A stretch of 64,000 bases of DNA from Delphinus delphis (taxonomy: Eukaryota > Chordata > Mammalia > Artiodactyla > Delphinidae). A program made the translations under genes and the position numbers. The first letter of the stretch is position 1. Each line of letters begins with the position of its first letter. Location of the stretch: positions 30,272,168-30,336,167 of the forward strand of contig NC_082685.1 of the NCBI RefSeq assembly GCF_949987515.2. Direction: 5' to 3'. This document shows positions 46,846 to 59,300 of this stretch, one piece after another. Under the pieces are notes generated by a model. The model was not told the origin of the DNA. It made no database searches and saw only the letters and a list, made by a program, of their open reading frames with translations.

Positions 46846-48461
46846 TTTTAATTTTTTTAAATGAATGAATTAACGTAGTTTTCCTGACTCAGTATTCCAA
46901 TCATCCTAGGAAAACAGCTGGAAAGAAAGGTCAGTTAAGAAATAAGGTCTAGATGAGTAATATGGTTAAACAGAATTCTTTTTACTTAATTTTAAAGTAC
47001 ATCTGACAGGCTCCCTTCCCACATTCCTTTCGTATAAGTGGGCTGCAGAGTGGAAGAAAAGCTTTTCTTTGACATTCAACAACGCAAGTCCCTTCTAACC
47101 AGTGGAGCATACTGCCTGAAAGGAACACAGTCTGCAAGCTTGGAAGACTATTAAAAATCTTTTTATATATCAAGTTTTATTTCCCTACTAAGGTACCTAC
47201 TCATAACCAAATAATAAGCCATGTACTTATTCAAAGAGTAGTAACATTTCCCATCTTTGGTTTTAAACACTAAGGTCTCTAAAAAGTAAAGCCAATGAAT
47301 CTAGCAAATGCAATAAGACTTTACAGAATATGCCATTAACCATCTTCTTTTCAACTGTGTTTTTTATCCCTGCCTGAAATAAAAAAAAGTACCAGATTAT
47401 ACAATACTGCCACAAATAAATAACTTTTGTAAGTGATGGTTTCTCTATATACTGTAAAATGATACTTTATTGCACGGCAACGAATAGCTAGCTTAAAACA
47501 AATATAGTACAGTTTACATGAAACATCATTTTTGCAACAGATCAAAAACAGAAACTGAACTTTTCTTTTGCCAAGACATAATGCAATTTCGTATATTTCA
47601 AATGACGCACAAAACTAAGAATTTTCCTCATCAGTAAAAACTAAAATTAAATGTTTTCTTAAAATATATTTCAGTGACTAAGTCTTAAATCATCCTTCAA
47701 TACACCAAATTCAATCTATCCTAATGGAGAAATGCAGTGCTGTGAATTATCCATTAAGTTGGAGAATCAGAAGTTGTTTTAATTGGTTTCGAATGGAAGC
47801 ATTATTCTGCATTTCTAATCACGTTTCTACCCCTAAGGCTAATATTAAAAATGAATTACAATTCCTGAGCAAAGGAATTGACTCAGAATCATGGCTGGGA
47901 TTAACATTTTGTTACAGATAATCCACAAACTAGAGTCCAAAAGCCTATAACTGAGAGTTGAGTATATTTTCTAAGTAAGAAGCTAAAATGCTCATTAGAC
48001 ACACTCCTTGTTAATAATGAACCATCTGAAAAGAGTACATGTGTTATGTAAAGCGTTTTACATTCTATTGTACAATATGAGTCCCTCTTCCAAGATCATC
48101 AAAGTATTTATTTACTGAATTTTACTGTATTTCTAGAAATGAGACACTGGCAGGGTTGTCAACTGCCTTGCCCTGAATTACACATATCTTCAAAATGACC
48201 TTATAATTTTAAGACATAAAAGAAGTTCTACCTTTCTAACCAGGCAACAAAGGCTGGTTGTCAATCACAAATACACACGCATAGAAAGTTTAAAGTAAAC
48301 CTGACATCCTGGTCACAATCAATTAAATTATGCTACAAGACAGAAGCTTGCCACTTGTGCCATTAAGTGGTTTCAACTAAAACTTCAAATATGAATGAGG
48401 AGGTATAAACTGACCTATTCACTGACAATTAAGCAACTCCTCTGATTTGAGCCTTAGAAAC

Positions 48462-48503
48462 CATTTGCATAATGAAAATACCCTTCCCCCAATTATGCAA
48501 ATG
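48462..48503. promoter_or_regulatory. inverted pair of octamer motifs
   Basis: CATTTGCATAAT (48462-48473) and its exact reverse complement ATTATGCAAATG (48492-48503) are separated by 18 nt. Each arm contains the octamer ATTTGCAT/ATGCAAAT, the classic POU-factor site. Two 12-bp exact arms in repeat-free sequence are unlikely by chance. Regulatory use is inference. Confidence 0.4.
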
Positions 48504-50493
48504 ACAGTTTAAAAGGAAAAGAACACTCAGGAAGAGGTTTTTATTTGTAGGGACATTTTAATGAGGTGATAGGTATCTTAATACTGTTTTTGGGTGAAGA
48601 CACCTGGATTATTAAACAGCAATTCTGCTGTATCCTATATTAATTCATAGAAAGATTTTCATCACATCTGTTTAATTTATGAGAGACTTGAACTACTTAG
48701 TATCACTTGCCTGGTTTAAAGTAAACCAATTTAAACAAAAGATAAAATAAATGGTAAGTTTGGATGATTTGGGTTTTTCAGATATTTTTCTTTCAGTTTA
48801 ACAATAATTCACCACAACTACAAATCAGGAAGACCTGCCTGAAATTAACTTCAAAGCAGCTTTGCAAATGAGTCCTAGAGGGTTTTATGAAAAAATGTCA
48901 CCAAAAAAAAAAGAACTTTACATATATTAATTGCATTTAATTATTTTTTATGTGGAGGAACTTTAAAGGGGAAGAAAAATCCATATCATTGCAAAATAAC
49001 CTCTCAAGTGTCTAATACTTCTTAAGAGGAAATGCTTACCTGGAATAATTAAAAGACATTATGATTAACTATTATTACTATTCATTGATTATTAAGAAAT
49101 TTTGGTTATAATTTACTTCATTTCAGACTGCTTATAGTTCTTTTCACAAGATGAGATTTTTAAATATAGTGTTAATTTTCTTTTTTCAAAATATAGAGTT
49201 AACATTCAATTTAATGTCTTATGATTAGTTTCATTTAAGCAATACAACAGGTTTTATGGATGCTTTCACAACTTGTTTCATTGCTTTAGGCCCAAATTTT
49301 CTCCTTTAGGAGGTTAAACTAAATGTTCTCCTAAGTGATTTACAGCTCTGAAATGGCTAGCTACTCCAGTGATATTTTTCTGAAAAAGACCATTTTTTCC
49401 CTAGCTCTTTTTCATATGAACCATACAGTCTGTCCAAAAATATCCCGTCATTTTATTGTTATAAGAATGGTAAAATATATTGTGAATAACAGAATCAATT
49501 TCATAAAAGTACAAGAATAGTTTTCATATGATATGAATTAAATCAACTCGGGCAAGCAACTTTCTGTAAGGAACTCACTGAATAAGTAAAGGCAGGAGCA
49601 TCAGAAAGCAAAATAAAATAAGCATTTGGAGACTCCAATGAGATTTGTCTACTAAAAAAAGGAGAAAGAGAGAGGGAGAACTAAAAGAGCAGTCAAATTC
49701 TAGCTATCAACAAGCTTGTACTATGTGCTTTGCTGTATAAAACAGCCACTGCCATGGACACAATATTATTTCTTTTGATCCAGTAGGCTGTTCTCGTGGA
49801 TAACATGGAAAGCAACATTTGTAATAAAACGTGATTGGGGAGGGGGTGGTTCCTGCAGCCTGCTTTTAAAAAGCCTAAAATTTGATTGACTCTAATCTAA
49901 CAGTCAACGACTGTACAAAAATAAGGAACATTTAAGCTGTTTTGGTTCTTACTGTTCATATTTTTTTATAATTCCACTTTGGGTAGGTCTTGGACAATGC
50001 TCTTTTCATGCAATAAAGTATAACGGCAGTTATGCATGTCATCATAACTCCTCCAACCCCACAAATCAGGTCAGTACTGGTCTATAAAGAAATCAAGATT
50101 CAAGATCTAAGATTACTGCCTACACTCTGGAGAATAAGATATGTGAAATACGTATGAATGCCTTGAGAACAACTTTTCCATAAGCTTGAAAATGAGAGTA
50201 ACTCATGATGCTGTTAGTCTTAGGAGGTAATTTCCTTTTCATATCAAACTTCAGTACCTTTAACCAAGGCTTATGCATGAAGACCGCAAGGCCAAACTTT
50301 CCTCCTTGACAACGTACACCAATCCGCCTCAAACTTCAGAGCTTCTCATCAAATTAAATTGGATCTTAATTTAGAAATGTGGAACTTCTGGATTTCAGAA
50401 TCTTTGAGGTAGCTTTTGCACCAGCCTACATTTCTATCTCAAAAGGCCCACAGGATGACAAACCAATTAATTAACACTATATTTAAAAATATC

Positions 50494-50515
50494 TAATCAG
50501 TTAATTAACTGATTA
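50494..50515. repeat. 22-bp perfect palindrome with TAATTA core
   Basis: The left half is TAATCAGTTAA and the right half its exact reverse complement, with no spacer. The centre is TTAATTAA, a homeodomain-type core, and each arm also carries TAATC. The surrounding 80 bp are rich in TTAATTAA and CTAACTAAC words. Confidence 0.92.
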
Positions 50516-51539
50516 ATTCACTAACTAACCCATCAACCAATGTATTGGCTAATTGACTAAACTGTCATTTTGTGTCAGGCAAATAGAAATCCAGGAAATA
50601 ACAACAACTGCACAAAGTTTAAACAAAACACACAAAGAACAACTTACTTTTCCTCCAGAAAGTCCAATGATCAGAGAGCTTTTACATGAGTAAATTATAG
50701 AAGGTTTTAAACCACCTGATTAAGTTCTGAAAATAATAACTTTCTATGAATAGAACTAAAGGTTCCAATAAGCTTATCTATACACATAATCATTTATTTA
50801 TACATGATCATATATAATAAATTTAACCATTTATTCATTCCAAAAACTAGCTCTATGCAAGGTATTCGTATGTGTATAAAAATGTTGTTTTAAATTTTCC
50901 AATCTACCTTCTCCACTTTATTAAATAAATGGCTCTTAATTAAGCAATCAGACCAGAACAAATATATGATATACTCAAAAAGCAACTCTATACCATGGTC
51001 CAAACATCTACTATCTTTGGCACATAGAATTCTTCATCCACTACATTTTTGGTAGGCTTTTCTTTAAGCAACAAATATATATATATGAATTTAATAGATA
51101 GAGGTTACTTTTGAATTATAAAGGTCTGGCTACAGATTTCTTTCCAATATGTTCCCAGTTATAAACTGTAAACTGTGATTTATAACATAAAACTTTCATA
51201 TGAACAGTCTAATTCCATAAAGCAAATTAAAGTAAAACTCATGATTACTAACGGCAATAGAGGGAAAGTTCTAACAATTCAAATAGATGCTTGGTATTTG
51301 ACAGCACATTTTTTTTCTTTTCTTTTTGATCTTCCTAATTTCTACTTGGTTTTCACCTAATTTTTGGCTGGATAAAGTATCTTGGTTTCCATTTTCTGAA
51401 CTCCCATTAACTGCTTATACCAATGTAGCTCTGCCTTCCACTGACTGTGATCTTGCTAAAAAATTTAACAGTGGCTTCTTAACAGCTAAATGTGATGCAT
51501 ACTTTCCAGTCCAAATCTAATGAACATCTCTGCAGTATC

Positions 51540-52379
51540 TGACACTGATTATAGTGCCCTGCTCCTTAAAACTCTTTTCTGCCTTAGTTTTACAACATTC
51601 CTCTCCCATGGTCCTCCTCTCTTGCACCTTTCAATCTTCCCCCACACTCTGTTCTCCTCAGTCTAAGCTGGAAACACTGGTGTTTCCCAACACCCTATGT
51701 CCAGCTCTCTTTTCTCTTCTTCTTACCAGTTCTCTGGGCAATTTTGCTCACACTGACACTACTGAAGGCTCTTGTTCATCTCTCTCCCTTAAGCTTCAGA
51801 CTCATATATCTAATTCTACAGGACATCCCTATTAAAGGCATCTATCTCAAAACCAGGTGGTCAAAGCTGGACTTCTAATGTCTTCCTCCAACACTTGTTC
51901 TGCCCTGACTGAAGCTGCCCATCATTTAGTATATGCTCACCATCAACCTGAAGGCACTATAGAGTCTTCCTTCTCCCTTCCTTCCCACCTCCAATTAAGT
52001 CACGTTGATTCCTCTTCCAAAATATACTCTAGATCCCTTGCCTTCTCTCCATTCAAACTTTCATTAATTGAGTCAATGTGCTCAGCATCTCATCAGAATC
52101 ACCACCATGGTCTTTCACCTCCAACTCCCTGACTCCAAGACTCAACCACCTAGTCTACTCTTGACCTTACCACCAGTCAGTCTATCTTCAGTGGATCCCC
52201 CTTCCTTTTAGGTGTGGTTTTGGCATTTACCCGCTAAAGATATTCTTTCTCCATAAATGATGTCATCATTGACTCTAATGCTCAAACCAGAACCTCAGAA
52301 GTCATCCTTCTTTCTTCTCTTACCCTCACTTTTTGCAGCCAAAACAAGAGCTGCCAACTCCACCTCAAAAACATATCCC
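51540..52379 (+). mobile_element. L2 LINE fossil, left part
   Basis: L2 ORF2-end landmarks in diverged form: ACTGGTGTTTCCCAACACCC, CTCAGACTCATATATCTAAT, GAAGTCATCCTTCTTTC and GCTGCCAACTCCACCTCAAA. The frame is broken by many stops. Continues after a nested SINE. The 93- and 91-codon frames here are remnants or chance. Confidence 0.75.
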
Positions 52380-52687
52380 GGGGCTTCCCTGGTGGCCCAG
52401 TGGTTGAGAATCTGCCTGTCAATGCAGGGGACACGGGTTCGAGCCCTGGTCTGGGAAGATCCAACATGCCGCGGAGCAACTGGGACCGTGAGCCACAACT
52501 ACTGAGCCTGCGCATCTGGAGCCTGTGCTCCGCAACGAGAGGCCACGACAGTGAGAGGCCCATGCACCGCGATGAAGAGTGGCCCCGGCTCGCCGCAGCT
52601 AGAGAAAGCCCTCGCACAGAAACAAAGACCCAACACAGACAAACATAAATAAATTTTAAAAATAAATTTAAAAACAAACAAAAAAAA
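52380..52687 (+). mobile_element. CHR-type SINE, long form, nested in L2
   Basis: Long-form CHR SINE with 5' GGGCTTCCCTGGTGGCCCAG, an intact B box GGTTCGAGCCC (closer to the polymerase III consensus than the GGTTCGTGCCC of the short form) and 3' AACAAAGACCCAACACAGAC plus A-rich tail. ATCCC on both sides (52375-52379, 52687-52691) may be a short or decayed duplication. Antisense frames of up to 151 codons across it are artefacts. Confidence 0.94.
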
Positions 52688-53525
52688 TCCCATGTCTTTT
52701 GCCTCTTATTACCATGACAACATGCACCTGAGTTCATCAGTGCCTGTGAGTTTCAGGACAAAATGAGAATTGTGCTGATTATATCCCTCTAGTGTCTTTG
52801 AAACATATTTCTCTTTCCCTCTCTTTCCTATGAATTATTACAGCTAGAAGTTTGATAGCTATTCACTTTAAGTCAGATTCATTGAGGTACCATTTAGATA
52901 CAGTAATATTCAAGGGAGGGTGATCTTTTTAAAATATTAATATGATTATAGCGCTCCTCTGCTTAAAATACTCCAATAAATTCTTACTGCGTTGAGAATA
53001 AAATCTAAAAGTTCTTCACCGAGGCCTACAGAATCTTTCAGAATCTGGTCACTGACCAGATCTCATCATGGCCCACTCTCTTTCTCCTTGACCTCCTTAT
53101 AACCACATCTGGTCTTCTCTCCATCTCACCAACACTCCACTTTCACTCCCACTTCAGGGCCTTGGCACTTACTGTTCCTTTTGCCTGAGAAAATCCCATA
53201 CCTTTCCAAGTGCCCAATTCTTTCTTGTTATTGAGGTCTCAGCTCAAATACCATTGCTTCAGAAAAGCCTTCTCTGTCTACCCTATCTAAATTAACTGGT
53301 GCATGTATGCACGCAGATGTACACTTATGTGCATAAATGTCACTCTCTCTTGTCTTGTAAGTCCTTATCATTTTCTGAAATTATTTTGATCTTTTATTTG
53401 TTTACTTATCTTTTTGTCTATCTCATCCCACTAAACCATAAACTACATGTGTTTTTACTACCCCTGTTCTGAAATCAGTGCTTGGTACTTAGCAGAATCT
53501 CAATAAACGTTTGCTAAATAAATCA
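52688..53525 (+). mobile_element. L2 LINE fossil, right part with 3' tail
   Basis: Continuation of the L2: GCGCTCCTCTGCTTAAAATA, CAGGGCCTTGGCACTTACTG, GAGGTCTCAGCTCAAATACC, AGAAAAGCCTTCTCTGTC and a tail CTCAATAAACGTTTGCTAAA. One of the best preserved L2 3' ends in the window. Confidence 0.88.
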
Positions 53526-53800
53526 GTGACTCATGAATGATCTGACTCCTATAATTTCCAGCACTCTCCTTCACTGATGCTCTGCTTCAGATGAAGTGAA
53601 TGAAGACGTCTCTTTTCCCCAAATCCATCACACTCTCTCTGGCCTCTGCACCTTTTCATGTGATACCTGGTCTGCCTTCTTTCTGCCTCCATTTTCTGCC
53701 TTGTTCATTTAGACTCATACTTCACTTTATGTTTTAGTTCAACATAAATGCACCAGTTTTGTTGCATTGCCTTTGAACCACTGTAAACCTCAAATAACAT

Positions 53801-55394
53801 AAGGGCCAGCACAGTTTTTCTGTAGAAGGACAAATAGGAAATGTTTTAGCATCGTGGGCCATACTAATCAACACTGCTGCTGCAAAAGCAGCCATCAAAA
53901 ACATGCAATGGAATGGGCATGGCTGTGTTTCAATAAAACTTTATTTATGGACACAGACATTTTCATTGTACATAATTTTTAAGTATCATGAAATATTACC
54001 CTTCTTTTGATATTTTTCCCAGCCATCTGAAAACAGAAAAACGCTCTTGGCTTATGATCAGGATGAAATAAAAATTTGCATTTTAAGGCAAGACAAGAAA
54101 AATTTCAAACTAAAACGTTTTCTCTGCCCTTCGGCCTCCTCCTGCCCCTCTAATGTGCATGGTGCATCTGCATTGTGTGTTAACCAGGCCTCTCCCATGG
54201 CACAAATACCTGCTCAACTTTAAAGATCAATTTTTCTCCTTCTGGCATCAGCTACATAACTTTTTAGTAGTTAACATTCCTTTCTCAACCCTGTAAGGGG
54301 GTCACAAGGACCCACCACTTGTCTTGTATGTGCAGACATCTTCAGTGGACTTTATGTACAATACCAATATATCATTTCCCTTAAAGACAGCGACTGGTAC
54401 AGAACAGACTGGTCAGACAACCTGGGGAGATGCTGGGCTGCACCTAATAAATGGTCTTTGCTTAAAGACTTACTTATGACCTTATTAATAGTACTAGCTG
54501 TTTAACTTGTATTCTGCCTTTTTTTTTTTTTTTTACAAGATTATTGTTTCCTGCATTATCAAATGTGTGACTGAACCCTCAGACATAGGTCTATAAGATC
54601 AATTACTGTGATAGGGTAACTCTAGATATGGGAAGAATCAACAAGAGGGAACCATTTCCTGGACCATAACAGCAAGTAAGACAGGAGGTCCAGACACTTC
54701 TGGTTACTGTTAACAAGCCCTACTCCAGGAATAGCACACTGAGTGGCCTATCAATGAAATCCTTGCCTGACCTGGGAATAAGCATTCCTAGTGCCCTGTA
54801 ACAAATTGGTCGTGACATGCCTCCCAAACCGGTTGAAATCAAGACCGAAAGGGAAGGGATTATAAAATAAAGAACATTGCCCACCGTCCAGTTCTGCAAG
54901 AATCAAGTCATTAGCCACTGCGGTCACTGACCTACAATACACTCTGAAAGGAATTCAGGGCAAAGATTAGGATGAGGCACTCTGTGCTCGGTTCTGGTAA
55001 ACCGGCAGAACAGGACTTCAGATAGCTATTTTTGGGAGAAATTTTTTATGAACCTAGATTCTTGCATCTTCCCATACTTACAAAAGCACTGAAACCATTA
55101 ACTAAGATGTCTCTTCCTTGTGGCTAGCAGCAAACTCCTACTGAGATGTGTGCTTCATTGCATGTACCCCCCTTGCCAAAATCACATGTATACTGACCTC
55201 CCCCTTTACCTCTCTGGAACAGTTCTCAGAGCTCTCTGAGAGACTGTCTCCCAGGTTATAATCCTCAGTTTGGCTTGAATAAAATTTTCCATTTCTTTCT
55301 TAGATTGACCATTGATTAGTTTTTTTTCATTGACGGGCACATAAAACAGGTACTAGGTCAAATTAGGCCCATAGGTTATAGTTTGCTGACCCCT
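53801..55394 (-). mobile_element. hAT-type DNA transposon split by 1.28-kb insert
   Basis: Left end AAGGGCCAGCACAGTTTTTC and right end TATAGTTTGCTGACCCCT are the two inverted ends of the same hAT-type MITE family seen at 34412. The left part (53801-54054) carries GGCATGGCTGTGTTTCAATA and a longer-variant segment, TCATGAAATATTACCCTTC. The right part is only about 60 bp (55334-55394). Between them lies the foreign segment 54055-55333. Confidence 0.75.
54055..55333 (+). mobile_element. LTR-like insert inside the hAT element
   Basis: About 1.28 kb of sequence that interrupts the hAT fossil. Its right end looks like a retroviral-type LTR end: a pyrimidine-rich block, GCTCTCTGAGAGACTGTCTC, a polyadenylation signal AATAAA at 55278-55283, and a T-rich U5-like tail. 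It starts TGATCAGG. No protease, polymerase or envelope remnant is recognisable, so it may be a solo LTR or an LTR plus decayed internal sequence. Precise ends, family and a target duplication could not be established. It contains no usable open frame. Confidence 0.5.
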
Positions 55395-56328
55395 ACATTA
55401 AACCAGTTTTATTAGCTCATTTCCCAGTTTCCAATAAGACACTATATACCTGGCCTCTCTTTGTACATGGAAAGTGATAATGATGCATTTTCTCATACCA
55501 AAAAGATTATTACTTTTATCATTCCTATATAGCAGCTACTATAGCATCTTTTAAATAATGTGAAGGATAAAATGTAAACATAATTATTTAAAATATCTTC
55601 AGTATGCTAAACATTTGATGGACTCCTAATTCAGGACTCTAATAATTCTAATTCTGCCACACACTTATTGTTCAATGCCTGAATCTGTCCTTCAGTCTTA
55701 TTTGTGACAATTTCCTTATTTATAAAAGAATAGAACACGAACAACGTTACTTCCAATATATATCCATGAAACCAAGATAACTCATTCAACTAGCCATTGT
55801 TTTAAAAAAATTAAAATCGCATGGTAGATTCTTCCACGCTCCCAAAGCAAAAGAAATCCACAATGCTTTCACTCAACAGACATTTATCAAGCACATACTA
55901 TGTGCAAGGCAATGTGAAAGACAGCAACCTCTGGCATGTGGACAAGAATCATTCACCTTTTATGTGCATCCACAAATAAGGGTCTGAAACAGTCAAATGA
56001 AAACTGTCATCATGATTTTGATAAATCTCAGAAGACATGCAACAACCTTTACTCAAGGATCAATGTGACCCAGGGTTTTCAAGACCTCAAGTTCCCCAGA
56101 GAGTGCTGCAGATTGACAAGCTCGTCTCCTAGTGCTTGATTTGACGTGAGATACGGTGGAGACATGTAAACCTTGAGTGAAGAGCCTCATCTCAGCTCCA
56201 TATTGGCCAGACAAGCGCAGTGGCTCAAGAAGGCAGGCTACATCTTCCCCAAGTCAATTGTGAAATATTCTCTCTAAATTGGCTCCACAGCTGTGATTTT
56301 CAGTTCCTAGAGTACCCTCCAAATAGCT
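55395..56328. other. unique DNA with old repeat traces
   Basis: A MIR-like trace may lie at 55630-55740 (TTCTGCCACACACTTATTGT, TTTCCTTATTTATAAAAGAA). A reverse-strand L2-type end lies at 55868-55925 (CAACAGACATTTATCAAGCA, TACTATGTGCAAGGCAATGT). No gene recognised. Confidence 0.45.
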
Positions 56329-56367
56329 GATTGGCGGGGCGGGGGGGGGGGGGGGGGGGAATAAAAG
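56329..56367 (+). promoter_or_regulatory. promoter-like word cluster with G19 tract
   Basis: A CCAAT-type box on the reverse strand (GATTGG, 56329-56334) abuts a GC box (GGCGGGGCGGGG, 56333-56344). This merges into a 19-base G run (56341-56359), followed directly by ATAAAAG (56361-56367). The combination resembles a compact CCAAT/Sp1/TATA promoter, but spacing is unusually tight and no exon or CpG island follows. It could equally be a homopolymer expansion in chance context. Confidence 0.25.
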
Positions 56368-59300
56368 CCCGCTGTTTCCCCAAACACACACCTTTTGGCC
56401 ATCTGCCATCCCAACTCAGGAAGGTCATGCAGATTGGAAAATGAAAACTTCTGAGACTCTATCAGAAAAATGATAGATCAAAAGTCTGGCATAGGGGCTA
56501 CCATTAGGCACTCAAACATGTAACTTCTTCTAGTTTTGGAGACCTACAGGGTAGATCTATGAAATAAACCTGGCTCAAAGGGACCCTGAAGTCCTCAGCC
56601 CCAAACAAGTGAGAATCTGCGAAACTGTACCAAACTATTCTTTTGTTTGTTTTCAAAAGAAATGAGCAATCTTTAAAAAAAAAAAAAAAGGAAAAGAAAA
56701 GAGAGGAAACTAAGACTATTATCTACCATATTAACCCCTTTCTAGAAATTTGAAAGAAACTCACAATCTGGCTATAGTCATAAGTTACAAAAACTGAACT
56801 TTACTATCTTTCAGATAACAGACGTTCTGCTTTCATCTAATCAACTGCATGTGCTACAGAGTCAGGAGATCTGGAAGTACATGATAAATGTGGATGAAAG
56901 CTGATATTTTAGGGTGCAGCAGCAACCTGGGCTTAATGTTACACATCTTTGTAGGTGTGATACGTGTATACATACACACACATGCATATCACACACATAT
57001 GGAGAGAGAGGGAGAGAAAGAGAAGAACAGTGAAGAAAAGATTATCTTTCACATATACACCTATTTTCATAAACAGACACAGATATAGAAAGAGAGAACA
57101 GAGAACAAACCTATCATCTCTCAGAGAAAACTGATTCAAGCCCTTTCAATCCTTCAAAAGCAAGCTTTGCGTCTGGATTATTTGATAATTCCTACACTAC
57201 TATTTTCTCCAGGTATGCATCTGAAATTGTGTCAGTCATTTCATCTGCAGGTTAAATTAGATGGCTTTATCACCTGGCATAACTTTCAAACCCCGCAACT
57301 GTCTTTACAACCCTTCTGGTTTCATGGAAAGTTCACCAGGTTGACATTTAGTTACATGACTGAATTTTCAATAAGGATTAATAATATGATTAATTTACTC
57401 TTCTTTTCTCCTCTCTCTCTCTCCGATTTCCCCCAGGAGTCATGGTTGGCCATCGACAAGAACAAAATATCTAACTGAGGAAAACTGTCTTCCACACGCA
57501 GCAGCTGTCTCTCTGGCAAGCTCTGTAGACAGTTGGGTACTGGCTCTGGAACCGCTGAAGACTCTCTTTCAGTCTGAGCTATTAGTGGGCTCTTACCCTC
57601 CTAGGTGCTGCTTCCCACCGATCCCACTCCATTTGAAAAATGGATTTGTATATATTTATCCTTCTGAGAATCTGCTATTGTGCAAATATCTCAAATTGAG
57701 ACCCTCGTGGGAGGCGCGCATGACACAGGAGCACTTGCTTTTCTTTTTCTGCAAAATATCCGTAAAATAGCTCGGCGGTTCCCAGGGGTCTGCTTCTGGG
57801 TATTATATAAGCAGCTTCTCCTTCAGAGAGGGAAAGAGATGCTTCAAGACACAGAAATAAAAATGCCCACAGTTCTCTAAGGGAATTTCAAAATAGCAAG
57901 CTGCTTAAATACCAAAGAAAGTACCTGGTTCCTCTCCAAGCCTAAAGATAGCCTGTGATCCATTAAGAAATGTAAACAGCAGTGGGGGAGGGGAGGGGTG
58001 AGTGGAGAGGTCATTACCCGCACTGGAGAGATTGTGGAACACAGAGAATAATCTGGAATTTTGAAAATTCTATAAAAAGTCCTTAGTTGGAGAAGTTTTG
58101 TTTTTGGAAAAATGGTTAAGGTGGAGGCATATTTTGTAGGCACAATATTCCAGTAACAGCACATCTGTCTTGCCCTAATTCAGAGCCCAAAATACTTCTG
58201 TCAGGCTCTCCCTTTCCTTCTCAAAAATTTCTTCCCAAATCTATTTTATCTACTTTTTTTTTTTTTTCAAACAATTACTCAACCCTTAGACCCCCTGGAG
58301 GCTTCTGATTCTTAAAAGAATTAGAAAAGATCTCCAGTTATTATTAGATTCCATTTTAGATTGAGAAGAAAGGAGAAAATGGGCAAGATAGGCACTCCTT
58401 TATGTTGCCTGAGTTACTTTTGAAATTTGCTTCATTCAAGGGCCAGAATAGCACGGAGCACCTTTAAACTAGGAAAAAGAAGTCAACTGGACCAATTATT
58501 TATAACTCTCCCATTGAAAGTAGAAATAATTTAACCAACCACCCTACTCCCACCCGGCCAAAAGACCTAAAGGCATTTAAGAGAGTCCAAGAAGCTCCAT
58601 CCATACATTTAATATTTTCTAAGAATAACTACAGAGCAAAAGATTAAGCCTTCAAAAATATCTCACTTACGTAAATCTGACAACAACAAAAAATACACAG
58701 AGGAAAGGATTAATCTCAAACAAAACTCGGAAAAGAGGCTTTTGCAGAAAACGATTCCTCTGGCTAGATCTCTTTTGTTTACAATAAGAAGTCGAGTTTG
58801 GACCCATTATACATTCCTTCCTAGGGTCCCCCTTGTGAATTGAGGTTGTTAAAGTAACATTGCAATTATCTTTTATCTATAGCATGATTTATTTATACCA
58901 TGAAATCCCCTTTTAAATTTTTAGAGTCTTAATAAGTGAACCATGTCCTTAGCAGGGGAAAAAAAGTAACACTGAAATATGAAACAAATATTTATTTCAC
59001 CATTCTTTTTCCAAAAAACTGTGAATGTGACTCCAATAAAAACACATCTACACATTTTGTTCTAAACATTTAAAATTTTTGTTCAATTTCAAAGGTCATA
59101 TTTAGAACTGAAACAACTACGAATATGAATAAGTTGTAGGCCATGCCTAAAGCGGGTGTCTTTTCAAGTAAAAGACAAGACTTACTAACAGGCCCATTTG
59201 TTTTCCATTAAAAATCTACTCACTGTATTCACAGCAATCTACATGCCAGTATGTGAGCCTGCTTGGACAAAGCCTTTGCTTTGTGTGTATCAGATGCAAA

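Larger units (their letters stand above)
46850..51399. other. unique AT-rich DNA, no gene
   Basis: 4.5 kb with no recognised transposon or exon. It includes an inverted octamer pair (48462-48503) and a 22-bp palindrome (50494-50515), listed separately. The region 48300-48700 is repeat-free and rich in homeodomain-type words. Confidence 0.4.

Noticed and set aside
52282..52737. 151-codon minus-strand open frame
   Set aside because: It is antisense to the long CHR SINE and its L2 flanks. Very similar peptides appear over the other SINE copies, so it is a repeat shadow.
54751..54942. 63-codon minus frame in the LTR-like insert
   Set aside because: Antisense to the presumed LTR orientation, short, and with no recognised retroviral domain.
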